From: Camellia lanceoleosa
Lineage: Eukaryota; Streptophyta; Magnoliopsida; Ericales; Theaceae
Direction of reading: 5' to 3'
Length of the DNA stretch: 64,000 nt
NCBI GenBank assembly: GCA_025200525.1
Contig: CM045767.1
Location: forward strand, 122,686,346 to 122,750,345
Below, in pieces: positions 32,037 to 44,800 of the stretch. A program made the position numbers and the translations under genes. The notes beneath the pieces were generated by a model. That model was not told the DNA's origin. It searched no databases and worked only from the letters and a program-made list of their open reading frames with translations. Each line of letters starts with the position of its first letter. Position 1 is the stretch's first letter.

Positions 32037-34754
32037 GTTGCCAATTCCAAGATACATTACTACAACATCTATATTTCAAAGCTCGTTTATGGTTTTGGGG
32101 AGATTTTGGCCTATAATTTTGTGGGTTGATTTGCTGTTTTTTGTGTTTTAGTTGGTTTCTAGAAAACTAGTTTTTATTTATTTACTTGTTTTTTGTGTGT
32201 TTTCTTTCTGTTGGAGTTTGACGGTTGTCTTTGGGTTGGGTAACATTTACTGATGTTTGTGTTCTCAGCTAGGATGCATTGCCTTCTTTTTTTCTTTTTT
32301 CTTTTTTGTACGGTTGGTTTGGGTGCTGTATTTGGATAATATATATATACATATACACATGTAAGAGGTTTTGATTGTAGAAAGAATTGAGGGCAAATTA
32401 TAAAAATAAAAAATAAAAAAAATCTCAAGTTTTACGTGTTTTTTAAATGAAACTTTAGGTTTTAATTGCATCAATTTTAAATAATTTGAACCTTCCGTCT
32501 ATATTAGTTTCTATTTCTGTTAATAAATTTAACAGATAAATTATTCTACAGTACATATAGCAATATTTCATTGGTTTTTATTTTTATTTTTTTATTTATA
32601 TATTAATATTAACCTTCAACTTGACCATCACAACCATTTATCCATTACATGATGACATCATAATAACCGTCCATCATCAACAAAATTATGAACCTAACTA
32701 CACAGGATCATAACCATTTGTTGGATGCCCAGCCCAACAACAACAATCCTCAATCTCATATTGTTTATCTAATGTTCTTGGTCTAATCAATGGCCAAATC
32801 AACACACAAAGTCTTCAACAACTCCAATCTTGTAGTCTGAACAGCATCACTATACACTTTATCACTTGTATGGACATCTTTGCATCAGGTCTAGGTTTTT
32901 TTTTCTTTTTTTTTTTTTTTTTTTTTTTTTGTGTAATTTGCCCAAGAATTTATGTTTTTGATTTTCAATTGGTTGTGAGAACCTTTATATTAATTTTCTA
33001 TACGTAAATTGGAATATTATTGGTGCCAAAAAATTATTCCTGGTGAATGGGCTGCACAAAAAATGATGAAGGAAGAAAATATTGACTCCCACCCAACCAA
33101 TCAAAGCAGGTAATATTAGCTCCATTCATCCCATTATAAGCGATTTTATTATTTCGTAGCAGTAGCCAAATGGTTGCCTCACCCATGGCACCGATGCCCC
33201 ACCCACTCAAGCCTTTTCCTTCTGTTTTCCCATTGGCTCGCCTGTCCTACCCATGGCTTCACCATGCTCGTCCCTCACCCTCACATTCCTATGACTCCCA
33301 ATCTATCTCTTTTCCTCCCTCCTCTCCCCCGTGGGCTTGCCCTACCCATGATGTCTCACCACCATATTAAATTTCTTCAATTAAGGGCTTGTATGCTATA
33401 GATTGAAAGATTTCAATATTTAAAGGTCTCCAATTCTTGAGTCAATGTATAGCGTGCTATATCGATGGCCCCCATGCATTATGGTATACTTTCTCTTTAG
33501 TTTTTATTTTTATATATATTGTTTCTTGTGATATGGTTAAATTTGAATTTGATTTGGCTATTGAAGTGGGGTTGGAGGTTTTATATGTAATTTTAGAGTG
33601 TCAGTTTGAGGACAGAATGTGAATTTTTGATTATTTGTTGTTTGTTGAGAAATTGTTTTATTTAAGTTTTTGTTCTCTTTGTAGTTTTCTTCTTTGAACT
33701 TAGAAAGTTTTTGGTTGGAGTTGTATATCCCTTTGGAGACAAGTCTCTCTTGAGTGACACTATTGTTTGGGTTTAAAGACCTCATTATGGGTCTCACTTT
33801 GACAAGAATGGACCTAGAGGAGGGTAAATGGGAGCGATCACCCTTACGATTTCAAAAACCTTTATTATTATAATAGTATTAATTATAATTATCTCTAAAT
33901 TATAGAAATTCACCTCCTTCTAAGTAACTTTTTTTTACAAACTTGGAGGGGTCATCCCCACTTGATTTTTTTATTTTTGTTTCTTCAAATTTAAATGGTT
34001 GTTTTTCAATATCTATAAAACATTGGATTAAAGTATAAAATTAAAAAATATAATTAACAACATTTTATAACTACTATTGATAACAAGCCCTATTTCTAGA
34101 TAATAAAATAAGGTATTAGCTAATTATTTGATCATGTTTATTGAGGAAAACATTATGCAAATTTTAAAGTTGATTCTATCATATATGTTTTTAATGACAT
34201 AAAAGAGAATCAAGCACAACTCCAGATACGTTAGTTTAGTAAATAGATTGTTTTTACAATTACTATATTTTTCAATATGGATAAAAAAATAATAATAATA
34301 ATAATAAAATAAAGGCTTATTTGTATATGTTTTCATCTTATTTTCGCTTTATATGTAGGTAAAAAATTGATATTGCAATCAATATTGTTTATTTAAATTT
34401 TTTGTTAATATGTATACTTTCACCCTCGCATATGGAAATCATGGGTTCGTTTCTACACTTTGATAATTTGAATCGTTTATTTTTAAAAGACTAAATCATC
34501 CATTTTTCAGGAGACAAATACAATAAACTAACGTAACTACGGTTATTGAATCGATATGATTATTTTACATAGATGATCTACATGTTGTGTAAAAAACAAA
34601 CGGTTTGAATTATCGATTTGAGACTCACGGACCTAAACAGCACGGTCCAGTCCACAAATAATTTGCTCTCGTGATGGAGACAAGTTTCTCTCCAGTCCAG
34701 TGGGCTAGTGTTGGCTTTTTAGTTTTTCGAAGGGTATTTTTGTAAATACGAGCG
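32037..34754. other. AT-rich spacer after the NLP fragment
   Basis: No coding region is supported. It contains a poly-T run around 32903-32930, AT-rich low-complexity DNA and a C-rich patch at 33170-33370 whose open frames have repetitive Pro/His/Ser composition. An AATAAT run is at about 34289-34306. GAGCG at 34750-34754 would be the left duplication of the next element if its other end were present. Confidence 0.55.
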
Positions 34755-35471
34755 TGCCAGCAAGGATCAATCAGTCCTTACAGAAATTATAATTGCCAAC
34801 CAATTATCAGATGATTGTGTTTTAGTTCTTTCAGCCTCAATGAAGAGGACTTTTACTGGTGGCTTGACTTAGGAGAAATTAAGAGAAATAACAGTTAATA
34901 TGAAGAACAATGGAAGTATTTCATTAAAATGAACACTTACAATGATCCAAACTCAGCCTCGAAGAGGTTTACAATGACGATCTACTTGAAACTACTCCTT
35001 TGAATCAAGTGCGAGCAATTATTTAAAGTGCAAGAAAGGTAAAGACTGGAAATGTAAAAACTGGAAAAGAAAATATATAAAGTAAGACTGGTTTGTATGA
35101 TCTGAGTTCGGGGGGTTTTTTTCTGGGGACCTCCTTGCTATTTATACTCCTCAAGGATTACCATCGAACTGCACTTCAAACCGTCGAACTGCCCCTCCAT
35201 GATCGCTGATCATGCTGCCTTAGAAGTAGTTCCACTACGCCATCACTTGCAGTTGGGCTTCCCTCCTGCATTTGAATTTGAATATGAGTAACCATTGAAG
35301 CCACGTCATCTTGTATCTTTTTACTGATCCAGTGCTACTCAAATCACGTGAGAACCAATTTTCACTGCCACGTGTACGACCAGGATCGAAGACTTGAGTA
35401 ATCTTCCTATATTACCCTTACTCTGCCATGTGTCGAACTGTGATTGGCTTTTACAAAATATGTAGCCAACA
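34755..35471 (-). repeat. LTR of element 4 (single copy seen)
   Basis: On the + strand it starts TGCCAGCAAGG and ends TGTAGCCAACA. Minus-strand reading shows a normal LTR plan: U3 with repeated GTTCGA words, TATAAATAG at 35138-35146, a CTTTAAATAATTGC stretch and an A-rich end. The left boundary is inferred from TG/CA ends only, because no second LTR is available for alignment. Confidence 0.6.
35138..35146 (-). promoter_or_regulatory. TATA box of the element 4 LTR
   Basis: Minus strand TATAAATAG, a near-ideal plant TATA box. Two GCAGTTCGA words lie within 60 bases upstream (35163-35202). Confidence 0.6.
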
Positions 35472-35482
35472 TTACCCCCCGC
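35472..35482 (-). other. Polypurine tract of element 4
   Basis: Minus strand GCGGGGGGTAA abuts the LTR start TGTTGGCTACA. Confidence 0.65.
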
Positions 35483-35656
35483 ACTAATATACCCAATACT
35501 TGGTGATATTAGTGGATCACAGTTTTCTTCCCGCGCTTTCAGAACGTGCATGGAGTCCATTTTCTGGAAACACAACCGTCATCTATTTGGTGATCATTTG
35601 CATTAACTCTCTTTCAATTTATTGAACATCCCAATACCTCAGCATTCGAACGGACT

Positions 35657-37099
35657 ATGGCTAAATCAACTTCTCTTTCTATTGACCAAGCATATGAAGA
35701 GCCATTGAGTAATGCTGCTTTCCCTCGAAAGAATCTCCACGCATTCATTAGCCACCTCTACCTGCCTTTCTATATTCAGGTTATGGGAGTCTTTGCAAAT
35801 TACCAACCTTCAGACTACGAACACATTGCTCTTAATCCTTCGATTCAACAAGTTGCAGACATAAATACAAGAAGTTCTTCCTCTAACGCCCCATTGTACC
35901 TCGAACCAACTGTTCTTAAACCTTTGATTTGGCAAGTTGCAAATATGGACTTGGGAAACTCTTCTTGACAAACCTCTGTATGGGATGAAGCTACAACTTC
36001 TTCATCTTCTGGGGTTTCCGCCTGGACAAGCTGGTCAACACCTGAGACTTATGATATGAGGGAACGAATCAACCATCATTTTGTTGAGTTTACTAACCCT
36101 TTAGAGTTTCCTTCCTATGCTCGAAGTTCAGTGGTCTACCCTTACGTGCCCATTGACCTTCGACGTAGTTTGGAGGAGAATCTGCTTGTGGCCTGGTACA
36201 CATCCTCCATGCCCACAACAACAGTGCTCGTTGCCCAATGCCCAGAAGAGGCACAAGGGTACAACCCATGATTCTTAGCCAAGAAGGCGAAGATTTGGTC
36301 TTCTGACTGGCTTGATTACATTAATGCCTTTGTTCCTTCTGCTCCCGTGTCATCTCCCATAATAGAAGCATCCACACCTTCTTCTCCATCTTCTGAAACA
36401 GAAGCATCTGTTTCATCTTCCGAAGCAGAACCATCTACCCCTTCTCTTCCGCCAACTCTTTCTTGGACAGAGAAACTGAGGCTTGCCCTTCCCATGGATA
36501 AGGTCTTCCCACCTTACAAACCTCCATCTTCCCCTACTCCAGCTGAGCGGAAACAAGCTCAACTTCTGCTTGCAACTTTCTCTCACTTGCCCTTCAATGT
36601 TCTTGAGGACGACGTCCCTCTCAAGAACCTTCAATGGGCTTGTGATATTCTGACTAGGGGCCATGTCCTTAATCCCTTTGCCCAAGCAGAACTTCATATG
36701 TTCCTGGACCAACTTCCGGTGCTCCTTTACTGGCATCGAAATTCTATGGTCACTATACAATCTTTGGATCAACTTTCGTCTCTCCGAATTCATGCCCAGT
36801 ATGAAGCAGAGAACTTCATCGAAGAATTTGATGATTTCAAGAATAAAAATTCTGCGTATTGGGATGATTTGGTCATAGATGAATTGGAACAAAGATTGAG
36901 GGAGGAGGCTTTCGAAATAAAGGCTGAAGAGCTCTACTATGAAGTGAGAGCACACCAACTTATGCAGCCAACATTAGAAGAAATAGAAGATATAATAAAG
37001 AAAGAACAAAAATTCATAGATCACTGTTGGACCAAATTTCATAATCTTGTTATTTATTCTATTCCTTATTTTTATGAGCTTGAGTTTGTACCCAGATAG
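35657..37099 (+). pseudogene. Antisense ORF of element 4, unknown protein
   Basis: One frame of 480 codons with two in-frame TGA stops (35966-35968 and 36269-36271). I do not recognise the family. The N-terminal third has mixed Ser/Thr-rich sequence; the middle is Ser/Pro-rich low complexity (about 36347-36460); the C-terminal half is acidic and probably coiled-coil (NFIEEFDDFKNKNSAYWDD, LEQRLREEAFEIKAEELYYE), ending EFVPR. The consistent frame and codon-like composition over 1.4 kb argue for a decayed gene rather than chance. It lies between the 3' LTR and the PMD-like region. Confidence 0.55.
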
Positions 37100-37199
37100 G
37101 GTTACTTGATGTAATTGCCTTGGCTTGAATACAAACAAAGTTCTTCTGTATTTGACATTGTTTGACTCTGTTTCCTTTTGCCTTTAAAAGCCAATTTAG

Positions 37200-37745
37200 A
37201 GCCTCGAATTGAACAATCTCATCCTTCGAATCTGGACTCAATCGTCTTTAATGAAAACACAAAAAGGAACCAACATGTCTTTTTCCAATTTATGGAGTAA
37301 AGTTGACAATTTTAGCTGATATCATCTAGAATTAGTACTTCGAATTTAATAACCTTACCCTTCAAGACTAACTATAACCAATATATAGTCATGGTTAATA
37401 TAGCCAATCAATTTTAAATTGACCACTTTTGCTTCGAAGTGCAGTCTATGCTGTTTTAATTCAATAGACAATCCCCTTTTATAAAAACCAACGATTGGTT
37501 TTGATGTTTCGAATAGTAATTCTCATCCTTAAAGAATCCTAAATTTTGCTCCAAAGGTCGTTACTTTCATTAATAACCCTCAAACAGGTCTCTAAACCCT
37601 TTGAAGTAAACCAATACTCGAGCATTCTAGCATCTTTAAGCATGTAGCATGCTTTGAAGCCGGTTTCTCTGTTTCGAAGTCGTTGTCCTTTGCTTTTTGG
37701 CGCCAAAATTTGGCTTCGAAGCCAAATATTTTACTTCGAAGTTGA
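37200..37745 (+). repeat. Cluster of TTCGAA words upstream of the element 4 PMD gene
   Basis: TTCGAA or TCGAA occurs about nine times, including a perfect 20-base palindrome ATTTGGCTTCGAAGCCAAAT at 37708-37727 and ACTTCGAAGT 14 bases later. It ends 220 bases before the inferred PMD start codon at 37968. The 37100-37967 interval has no supported coding region. Confidence 0.65.
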
Positions 37746-37967
37746 CTTCAGTATTTGGGCTGTGTTTTTCTTTCCCTCCAAAAGTATCAATATTGAAGGA
37801 AACTTTTCGTATTCGTACTTTTAGTACTTAACGACTTACGCAATATATTTTTCAGGCACAAAACTTTTAAAAACCCCTTTGTTTCGTGTTTTGAAATCAC
37901 TTGCTCTTTCAACACACAAACCCTACCGATCTTCTGTTAACCATCTCTTCCTTACTACTCGCTATTA

Positions 37968-40900
37968 ATGGATCCTTCCTCAGTGAAAGTGCCCGCTGGC
38001 GATCGTCTCAGCCCTACCATGGCTTTGAAGAAATGTATTGATGAAGAAATCGCCAAGCTCACGACTGGTGGGCCAAGCGACATAGATGGGCGTCTCTTCG
38101 TTCCTCGCCATGCGCCAACAACAAGATGTCCTAGGACCCATCTTTCGAAGCTCTGCCCAATTTCGACTTTATACCCTCGTTTGGAGGATCACCTTCTTCT
38201 ATCTGAAGGAGGGCTTGGCTGGAGCAAGCGGAGAATGACGGCCTCATCATCGTTGGCCGACATTGAGAACCGAATGGGAGGAATGGTATGACAGGTTGTA
38301 CTGCGAGGAAGATGACCTACAAGAGCTCTACATCCTCGGCTCTTCGCCTTTCGGGTTCATCATTCACGAGGACCCCTTTTTGATTCAAATGCTTTATGTT
38401 TTTGGAATATGGCTTTTAATTTTTTCTAATTTTGATGTGGCATGATGGCTCCACCGTTCTCGATATTTGCCATCTTTTAGGGCTTTCCATGGCTCTCCTT
38501 TTACTCCCAACTACCGGACCTTCTGTCAAATTTTCCTTCGATTTTAAACTCTTCTTATAGTGACTTCGTAAAGGCTGAAAATAAAAAGGAAGGCCCTGTG
38601 AAGGACAGAGAACTCTTTTCCTTTATTTTATACTAGTTATGCAAATTTCTTTTTTGCACCTCGTCTCAGAGGATTATGCCTGAGTTCGCTCCCCTCGCAA
38701 AGGCACTTGTTTTAAAAAAACATATAGCTCTTGCTCCTTACCTGTTAGGCCATATATACTGAGCTTGCTCTCAATTTTGTGAAAGACCACTTGATGTTAA
38801 CCAAGGAGGTCCCCTCTAGGTGCTCCAGCTCTGGCTCTTCGCCTATTTTACTGATCTTCATTCCAAATGCCTAAAATTTCTTGTCCAGGATCCTAGAACT
38901 TATGGGGAGAAGTATGCTAGGATTGCCCTTTATCCTACTTCCTTTGTTTATTACTTTACCTTCTTTTACCAACTCCCTATTTCTCCATCTACCTCCTTCT
39001 TTTGTCCCTTCGAAGCCAATAGAGGACCAACCTGGCTGCAAACTTTTCTGGCTGATAAAGAGTGCTCCATCTCACCTCATAAAGATATATGGGCCTCCAT
39101 ACTGCTACCAAGGGAACTGTTCATTGGCACTTTGAACCCTCGAGCCTATAAATGTATATCTGAGGTGTATTGCCCTTCCCAGTTCGCCAGACAATTTGGG
39201 CTCACTCAAGGGATTCCTGTTCCACTTTGCAGTCTCTCGAATGTCCACCTTACTGCTAGAGATTTGAGAATATCCAAATCCAAGCTAGAGACGGCAATAC
39301 TTAAACTGCTGAAGGAATTGAATGAGTTCCAATTTGTCCCATTTCTTCCATCTGGCTTAGTTTTGAAAAGATTCCAGAACTGGTGGACAGCCAATATGGA
39401 AGTGCGCCTATCTATGCATCCTCATGACTTGCTAATAGGGTTGGGAGTACCTTCAAAGGCTAAGTCAGCAACAGTTGAGAACATTCCCCCTCTTCCTGAA
39501 GCTGTCACAACTACTCCTGCAGTTTCATCCCCTCCAGCTAGAGTTACTAGAGTTGCTTCGAAGAAGGGTAAATATTTTCAGATTTCCCTTTTTCTTTCTT
39601 TTGAATCTTTTGTTCGTTTCCCTTACACTTATGTTCTTTGGTGCAGGGTCTCCGCAAGAAGAATCCCCCAAGAGAGCTGAAACTTTAGCTTTTCTCAAAA
39701 AGAAACAACAACAAAAATAGAAAAGGAAGCTAGTCCTCCCTCCTGAGGAAACTGAATCTCTGGAAGAAGAAGAGGTTGAGCAAGAGCAAGAAGTGCCCTC
39801 GCAGAGAACAAAGAGACAAAAGGTGGTTGTCTCCCCTTCTGATACAATCGAACATCCTTCCCTCGAGACAACCACTACAATAATGGGGAAAGAACTGACC
39901 TCTGAAGAATCTGAACCCCAAATTGAAGAGAGGGAGATCGAAAAGGAACCAGTAGGATCATTGCTAAGAAGGAAGAGAAAGAAGGTGACTGTTCCTGCTA
40001 TTGACTTGGTTGAAGACCCCATTCATGAAGCAGTTGTCAAGGCAGTAGAGCAGGAACATTCCAAGGCAATAATTGTCTTTGAGGGAGCCGAGAAGAGACG
40101 GCAACAACAATTTTTTAGAGATGAAGCTGCTGCTGCGGATGCACTTCAAAGGGAAGCTGCAAGAAGGCAACAAACTGCCGAACATTACGCCCTTCGCAGC
40201 TCTCCCATCAGTGCTAATACCTCTGGAACAAGTAATTTCTTTCACACTTCCGCTATTTTTTCCTTTGTCAACTTTTGATACTGAATTTTGACAATCCTTT
40301 GTATTTCTTCCTTTTGCAGCAACACCTATTGCGTTTCTCTTTCCAGTAAGGCCCCCCTTAGTTTCAGTTGAAGTTGACCAGATGCAGGATGTGAGGACTA
40401 TTCAAATTATCCTCCCACTTCCAAGCTCTATACTTCCTGCACTTTTCCCGAGGCCAAGCATTCCTGCATCTCTCCTTCTTGGCTTAGAGCCATACCTTCC
40501 TTTCCTGACTTTCGATCTTCCTCAGTCCACTTCTTCTTCGAGCCTTGCTCTTCCTCCGCCTTCACAGAAACTCCAACTGCTACTCCATCTCTGATGGCAG
40601 TTGATCCCCTTACAGAGGGTGCTGGTAGTCTTCCAACCCATAGTTCATCACCTTTGCCTACTTCCAGCCCTTCTTCTCTTGATTCATTGGTGGCTAAGAC
40701 CATAGAAGCTGCTAAAGATGCTCCCTTCATTTCTCCTATCCCCATGCAGTCTTCTGTGCCTTTCACCACAACACTCTCTGCACCCCTCATGTCTATGGAT
40801 GAGGTTGATGTTTTTGAGGCCAGATTAGCTAGTCTTTTTGACATACCTTCTACCTCTCCAACATCCAGTGTTGAAGCTGAGCCATTAGTTTTGGCTAACT

Positions 40901-41176
40901 TCTTGTTGGAAATTCTTGAGAGCTCTTCTTCTTCCCACTGCAAACCTTCTGTGCCTTCAATAGACCTGGACACATGCCTGGAACTACTGATTTCCTATTC
41001 GAGGATTCTCTTCGAGGCTCTACAGAAGCCTATAATCAGAAATGGGTTCCTCCAGTGTTGTAAATTTGCTGAACAGTCAGGCATGGATGTTTCAAGTCAT
41101 TTGTCTCAGGTAGCAGCTACTGTCGATTTTTACATCAGCATTTGTCGAGCTGCCAAGGCTGAGGTCGAGCTGCCAA
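37968..41176 (+). pseudogene. PMD-like gene, antisense in element 4, degenerate and truncated
   Basis: PMD hallmarks appear in several frames: WEEWYDRLYCEEDDLQELYI (near 38275), then MAPTVLDICHLLGLS (about 38443-38490), then GPL-stop-VLQLWLFAYFTDL (about 38808-38850), where TAG stands in place of the Trp codon expected from the family, then YCPSQFARQFGLTQGIPVPL and RFQNWWTANMEVRLSMHPHD. A basic/acidic segment and coiled coil (FRDEAAAADALQREAARRQQ) follow at 39793-40230, then Ser/Pro-rich sequence from 40320. Introns are likely near 39568-39646 and 40230-40319. The frame runs through 41176 into the LTR of element 3 and ends at 41238 with 20 foreign residues. Family membership is clear; exon borders are not. 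Confidence 0.7.
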
Positions 41177-41862
41177 AACTCATCCTTCTCCTTCTAGAGC
41201 TCCTCTCTCCTCAAGAACAAAGATATGATACAAAATGATACATTTCTAGGTTTGTCGACTGACTTAACACTCAACCCGGACACGTGGCAACGGTTGGTTG
41301 GCTCTACTTAAAAAGGTGACTGATTGAAAAGACAAGACTATGACAAAGTGTGTTCAACAAGCTAGGAGACAAGGGACTCCAGCGAGTAATGACATCGGCT
41401 AATAACAAGACTTCGGCAAGCAAAGGGACAATGACCTCGGCTAGAAAGGTCAACACTTGGCCCAGCTGTGCGACACCTCAGCCTAGATGTGCCACACCTC
41501 GGTCTAGGTCGTACCAGTCTAAAGCAAGATCACTAGGGTTCAAGGGCAACATCTCGACCCAGATAGTACGCATCTCGGCCTTGGTGATGAACACCTCGGC
41601 CTAGATAATGATATCTTGGCCAATATGTCGGGGTGCGGATGGAGGTCAACCCAAGAAATCCTAAGATGGTCCTAAGTGTAAGAGTATCAAAAGGGTGACC
41701 TAGGCTCAAGATGACCTCGGCCGAAACACATACACACCAATAAGGAACATACCATTCAAGTAACATTTATGCAAAACAAATCAAGGAATGCAAATGCAAC
41801 ACATTGGGACAAGATCATGTAATACATGCAAGCATGACTAGGGTGGAGTGGGGGTTGTTACA
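41177..41862 (-). repeat. 3' LTR of element 3, truncated (686 of about 2316 bp)
   Basis: Matches 48140-48825 at an offset of 6963. Similarity begins at AAAACTC near 41176; left of that the sequence is the PMD-like gene. Confidence 0.92.
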
Positions 41863-41877
41863 TCCTACCCCCCTTAA
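41863..41877 (-). other. Polypurine tract of element 3
   Basis: Minus strand TTAAGGGGGGTAGGA directly before the LTR start TGTAACAACC. Confidence 0.88.
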
Positions 41878-44800
41878 AGAAGTTTGGTCCCCAAACTTGA
41901 GTTACCTTGATCTGAAAACGACTCGGGATATCGAACTTTCATCTCTTCTTCCATTTCCCATGTGGCATCCTTGCCGTAATGTTCCTTCCATTCGATTTTC
42001 ACCATTGATATAGATTTGTTCCTCAACTGTTTCACTTGTCTATCAAGAATTCTCATCGGCTTCTCCTCATAGCCCAAATCTTCATTTATCACAATTCCAA
42101 AATGATTAATCACATGCAGGGGATCCCGAATATACTTCCTCAACATCGAGATATGGAACACATTGTGCACTTGACTTAATTCTGGTGGTAATGCCAGTCT
42201 GTAGGCAGTCGTGTTAATCTTCTCAAGAATTTCAAATGGCCCGATGTAACGAGGTGCTAACTTACCTTTCTTCCCAAATCTGGAAACTCCTTTCCTTGGC
42301 GAAATCTTCAGGAATACATGTTCCCCAACTTCAAATTCCAATTCTCTTCTTCTCTGGTCGGCATAGCTCTTCTGCCGACTTTGGGCAGTTTTCATCCTCT
42401 GTCGAATAAGCTTAATCTTCTCGGTTGTCACTTGAATCAGTTCGGGGCCGATCAAAACTTTATCTCCTACTTCAGTCCAACATATCGGCGATCTGCACTT
42501 CCTTCCATACAAAGCTTCGTACGGTGCCATGTCAATGCTAACTTGATAACTGTTGTTGTAAGCGAATTCCCCTAACGGTAAATGTGCTCCCCAACTTCCC
42601 TGGAAATCTAGTACACATAGCCTGAGCATATCCTCAAGTGTCTGAATCGTTCTTTCTGTTTGCCCATCAGTTTGGGGGTGAAAAGTTGTGCTAAACTTCA
42701 ACTCGGTTCCCAAGGCTCTTTGTAAACTTTGCCAAAATCTACAAACAAACTTCGAATCTCGGTCTGAAACAATAGACATCGGCACTCCATGAAGTCTCAC
42801 AATCTCATTCATATCTGATCTGCTAATTAAGTCGGTCAGCATTGAATGTAGTCTGAACAGGCAAGAAGTGTGCTGACTTAGTTAATCTGTCAATTATGAC
42901 CCAAATGGAATCCATTCCCTTCTGCGTCCTCAGCAAACCAACCACAAAATCCATGGAGATATGTTCCCATTTCCATTCAGGAATTGACAAAGGTTGAAGA
43001 AGTCCTGCTGGTCTCTGATGTTCTGCTTTCACTTGTTGACATTGCAGGCATTGGGATACGAACTCGGCTATTTCTCTCTTCATGTTCGGCCACCAAAAGG
43101 TCTGCTTTACGTCGTGATACATCTTAGTGTTTCCTGGATGAACAGCAATTTTGGAACCATGAGATTCTTGCATAATCTTTCCTTTCATTTCAGGGACGTC
43201 GACTATGCACAACCTTTCTTCAAACTTAAGCACTTCATTGTCAAAGGTGTAACCTGACCTCGGCCTGGTGTTAATCTCGTCGGCTACCTTCTTCAGGAAT
43301 TTATCCTCCATTTGCCTTGCTTTTACTTCTTCGATGATAGTCGGCTCCGCTGTGATCATAGTTAAACACGCCAAACTCCCCATTGACTTCCTGCTTAATG
43401 CATCAGCCACTGAGTTGGCTTTGCCTGGGTGGTACTGAATCTGCATGTCGTAGTCCTTCAATAATTCTAACCATCTTCTCTGCCCAAAATTTAGTTCCTT
43501 CTGAGTAAATAAGTACTTCAAACTCTTATGATCCGTGAAAACTTGGCAAGAAGCTCCATACAAGTAATGACGCCAAATCTTCAAAGCGAATACCACGGCT
43601 GCTAGCTCTAGATCGTGGGTAGGATAATTCTTCTCGTGAGGTTTCAACTGGCGAGATGCATATGCTATGACCTTACCCCCTTGCATTAATACACAACCCA
43701 AACCCTTATGTGAAGCGTCGCTATAAATCTGAAATTCCTCATTACTTGATGGCAGTACAAGAACTGGTGCTGTAACTAACCTCGTCTTCAACTCCTGGAA
43801 GGCTAACTCTCTATCTTCGGTCCATTCGTATGTCACTCCCTTTTGAGTTAACTGTGTCAATGGTACTGCAATTCCTGAGAAGTCCTTCACAAACTTTCAG
43901 TAATAACCTGCCAAACCCAGAAAACTACGAACCTCGGACACGTTGGTCGGCGTCGGCCAATTTACAACGGCTTCAATCTTACTGGGATCAACAGAGATAC
44001 CCTCTTCATTAATCACATGCCCCAAGAATGAAATACTGGAAAGCCAAAACTCACACTTACTCAACTTAGCATACAACTTCCTGTCCCTCAAGGTCTGTAG
44101 GGCAAGTCTCAAATGACTCTCATGCTCGGTTGTACTCTTGGAATAGATCAATATGTCATCAATAAAAACAACCACGAATTCATCTAGGTACGGCTTGAAG
44201 ATTCTGTTCATTAAGTCTATGAATGCGGCTGGCGCATTAGTCACCCCAAAAGGCATTACTAGAAATTCGTAGTGGCCATACCTTGTTCGAAAGGCAGTCT
44301 TCTCAATATCCTCGGCTTTAACCTTCAACTGGTGGTAGCCCGACCTAAGGTCAATCTTAGAAAAGACTCGTGCTCCTTGTAGTTGATCTAGCAAATCATC
44401 AATCCTAGGCAACGGGTACTTGTTCTTAATGGTTACCTTGTTAAGTTCTCTGTAGTCAATGCAAAGACGAAGTGTGCCATCCTTTTTCTTAACAAATAAG
44501 ACTGGTGCTCCCCACGGTGAAGTGCTCGGCCTAACAAAACCCTTATCCAACAATTCTTGTAGTTGCACTTTCAATTCCTTAAGTTCGGCTGGGGCCATTC
44601 TATAGGGTGTCTTGGAGATCGGCTGTGTTCCCGACACGATGTCCACAGTAAACTCTATTTCTCTATCAACTAAGTGGCCAGGCAATTCATTTGGAAAGAC
44701 GTCGGGGAATTCATTAACAACTGGGATATCGGCTAAATTAACATTTCCATTCTGATCACTCAGTATACTACACAAATAGCCATGGCACCCTTTCTGAATT

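Larger units (their letters stand above)
34755..41176 (-). mobile_element. LTR element 4 with antisense genes, 3' part only
   Basis: A 717-bp LTR (34755-35471) and polypurine tract (35472-35482) on the minus strand are followed inward by two + strand gene regions, 35657-37099 and 37968-41176. The second is PMD-like. This is the same plan as in the TAT elements: antisense genes next to the 3' LTR. No gag, pol, primer site or second LTR is present. At 41176 the sequence joins the middle of an LTR of element 3, so the 5' part was lost. Assignment to a clade is not possible from this part. Confidence 0.65.

Noticed and set aside
33170..33401. Pro/His/Ser ORFs near 33.2 kb
   Set aside because: Overlapping open frames in a C-rich patch with repeated CCCACCC words; no start context or domain.
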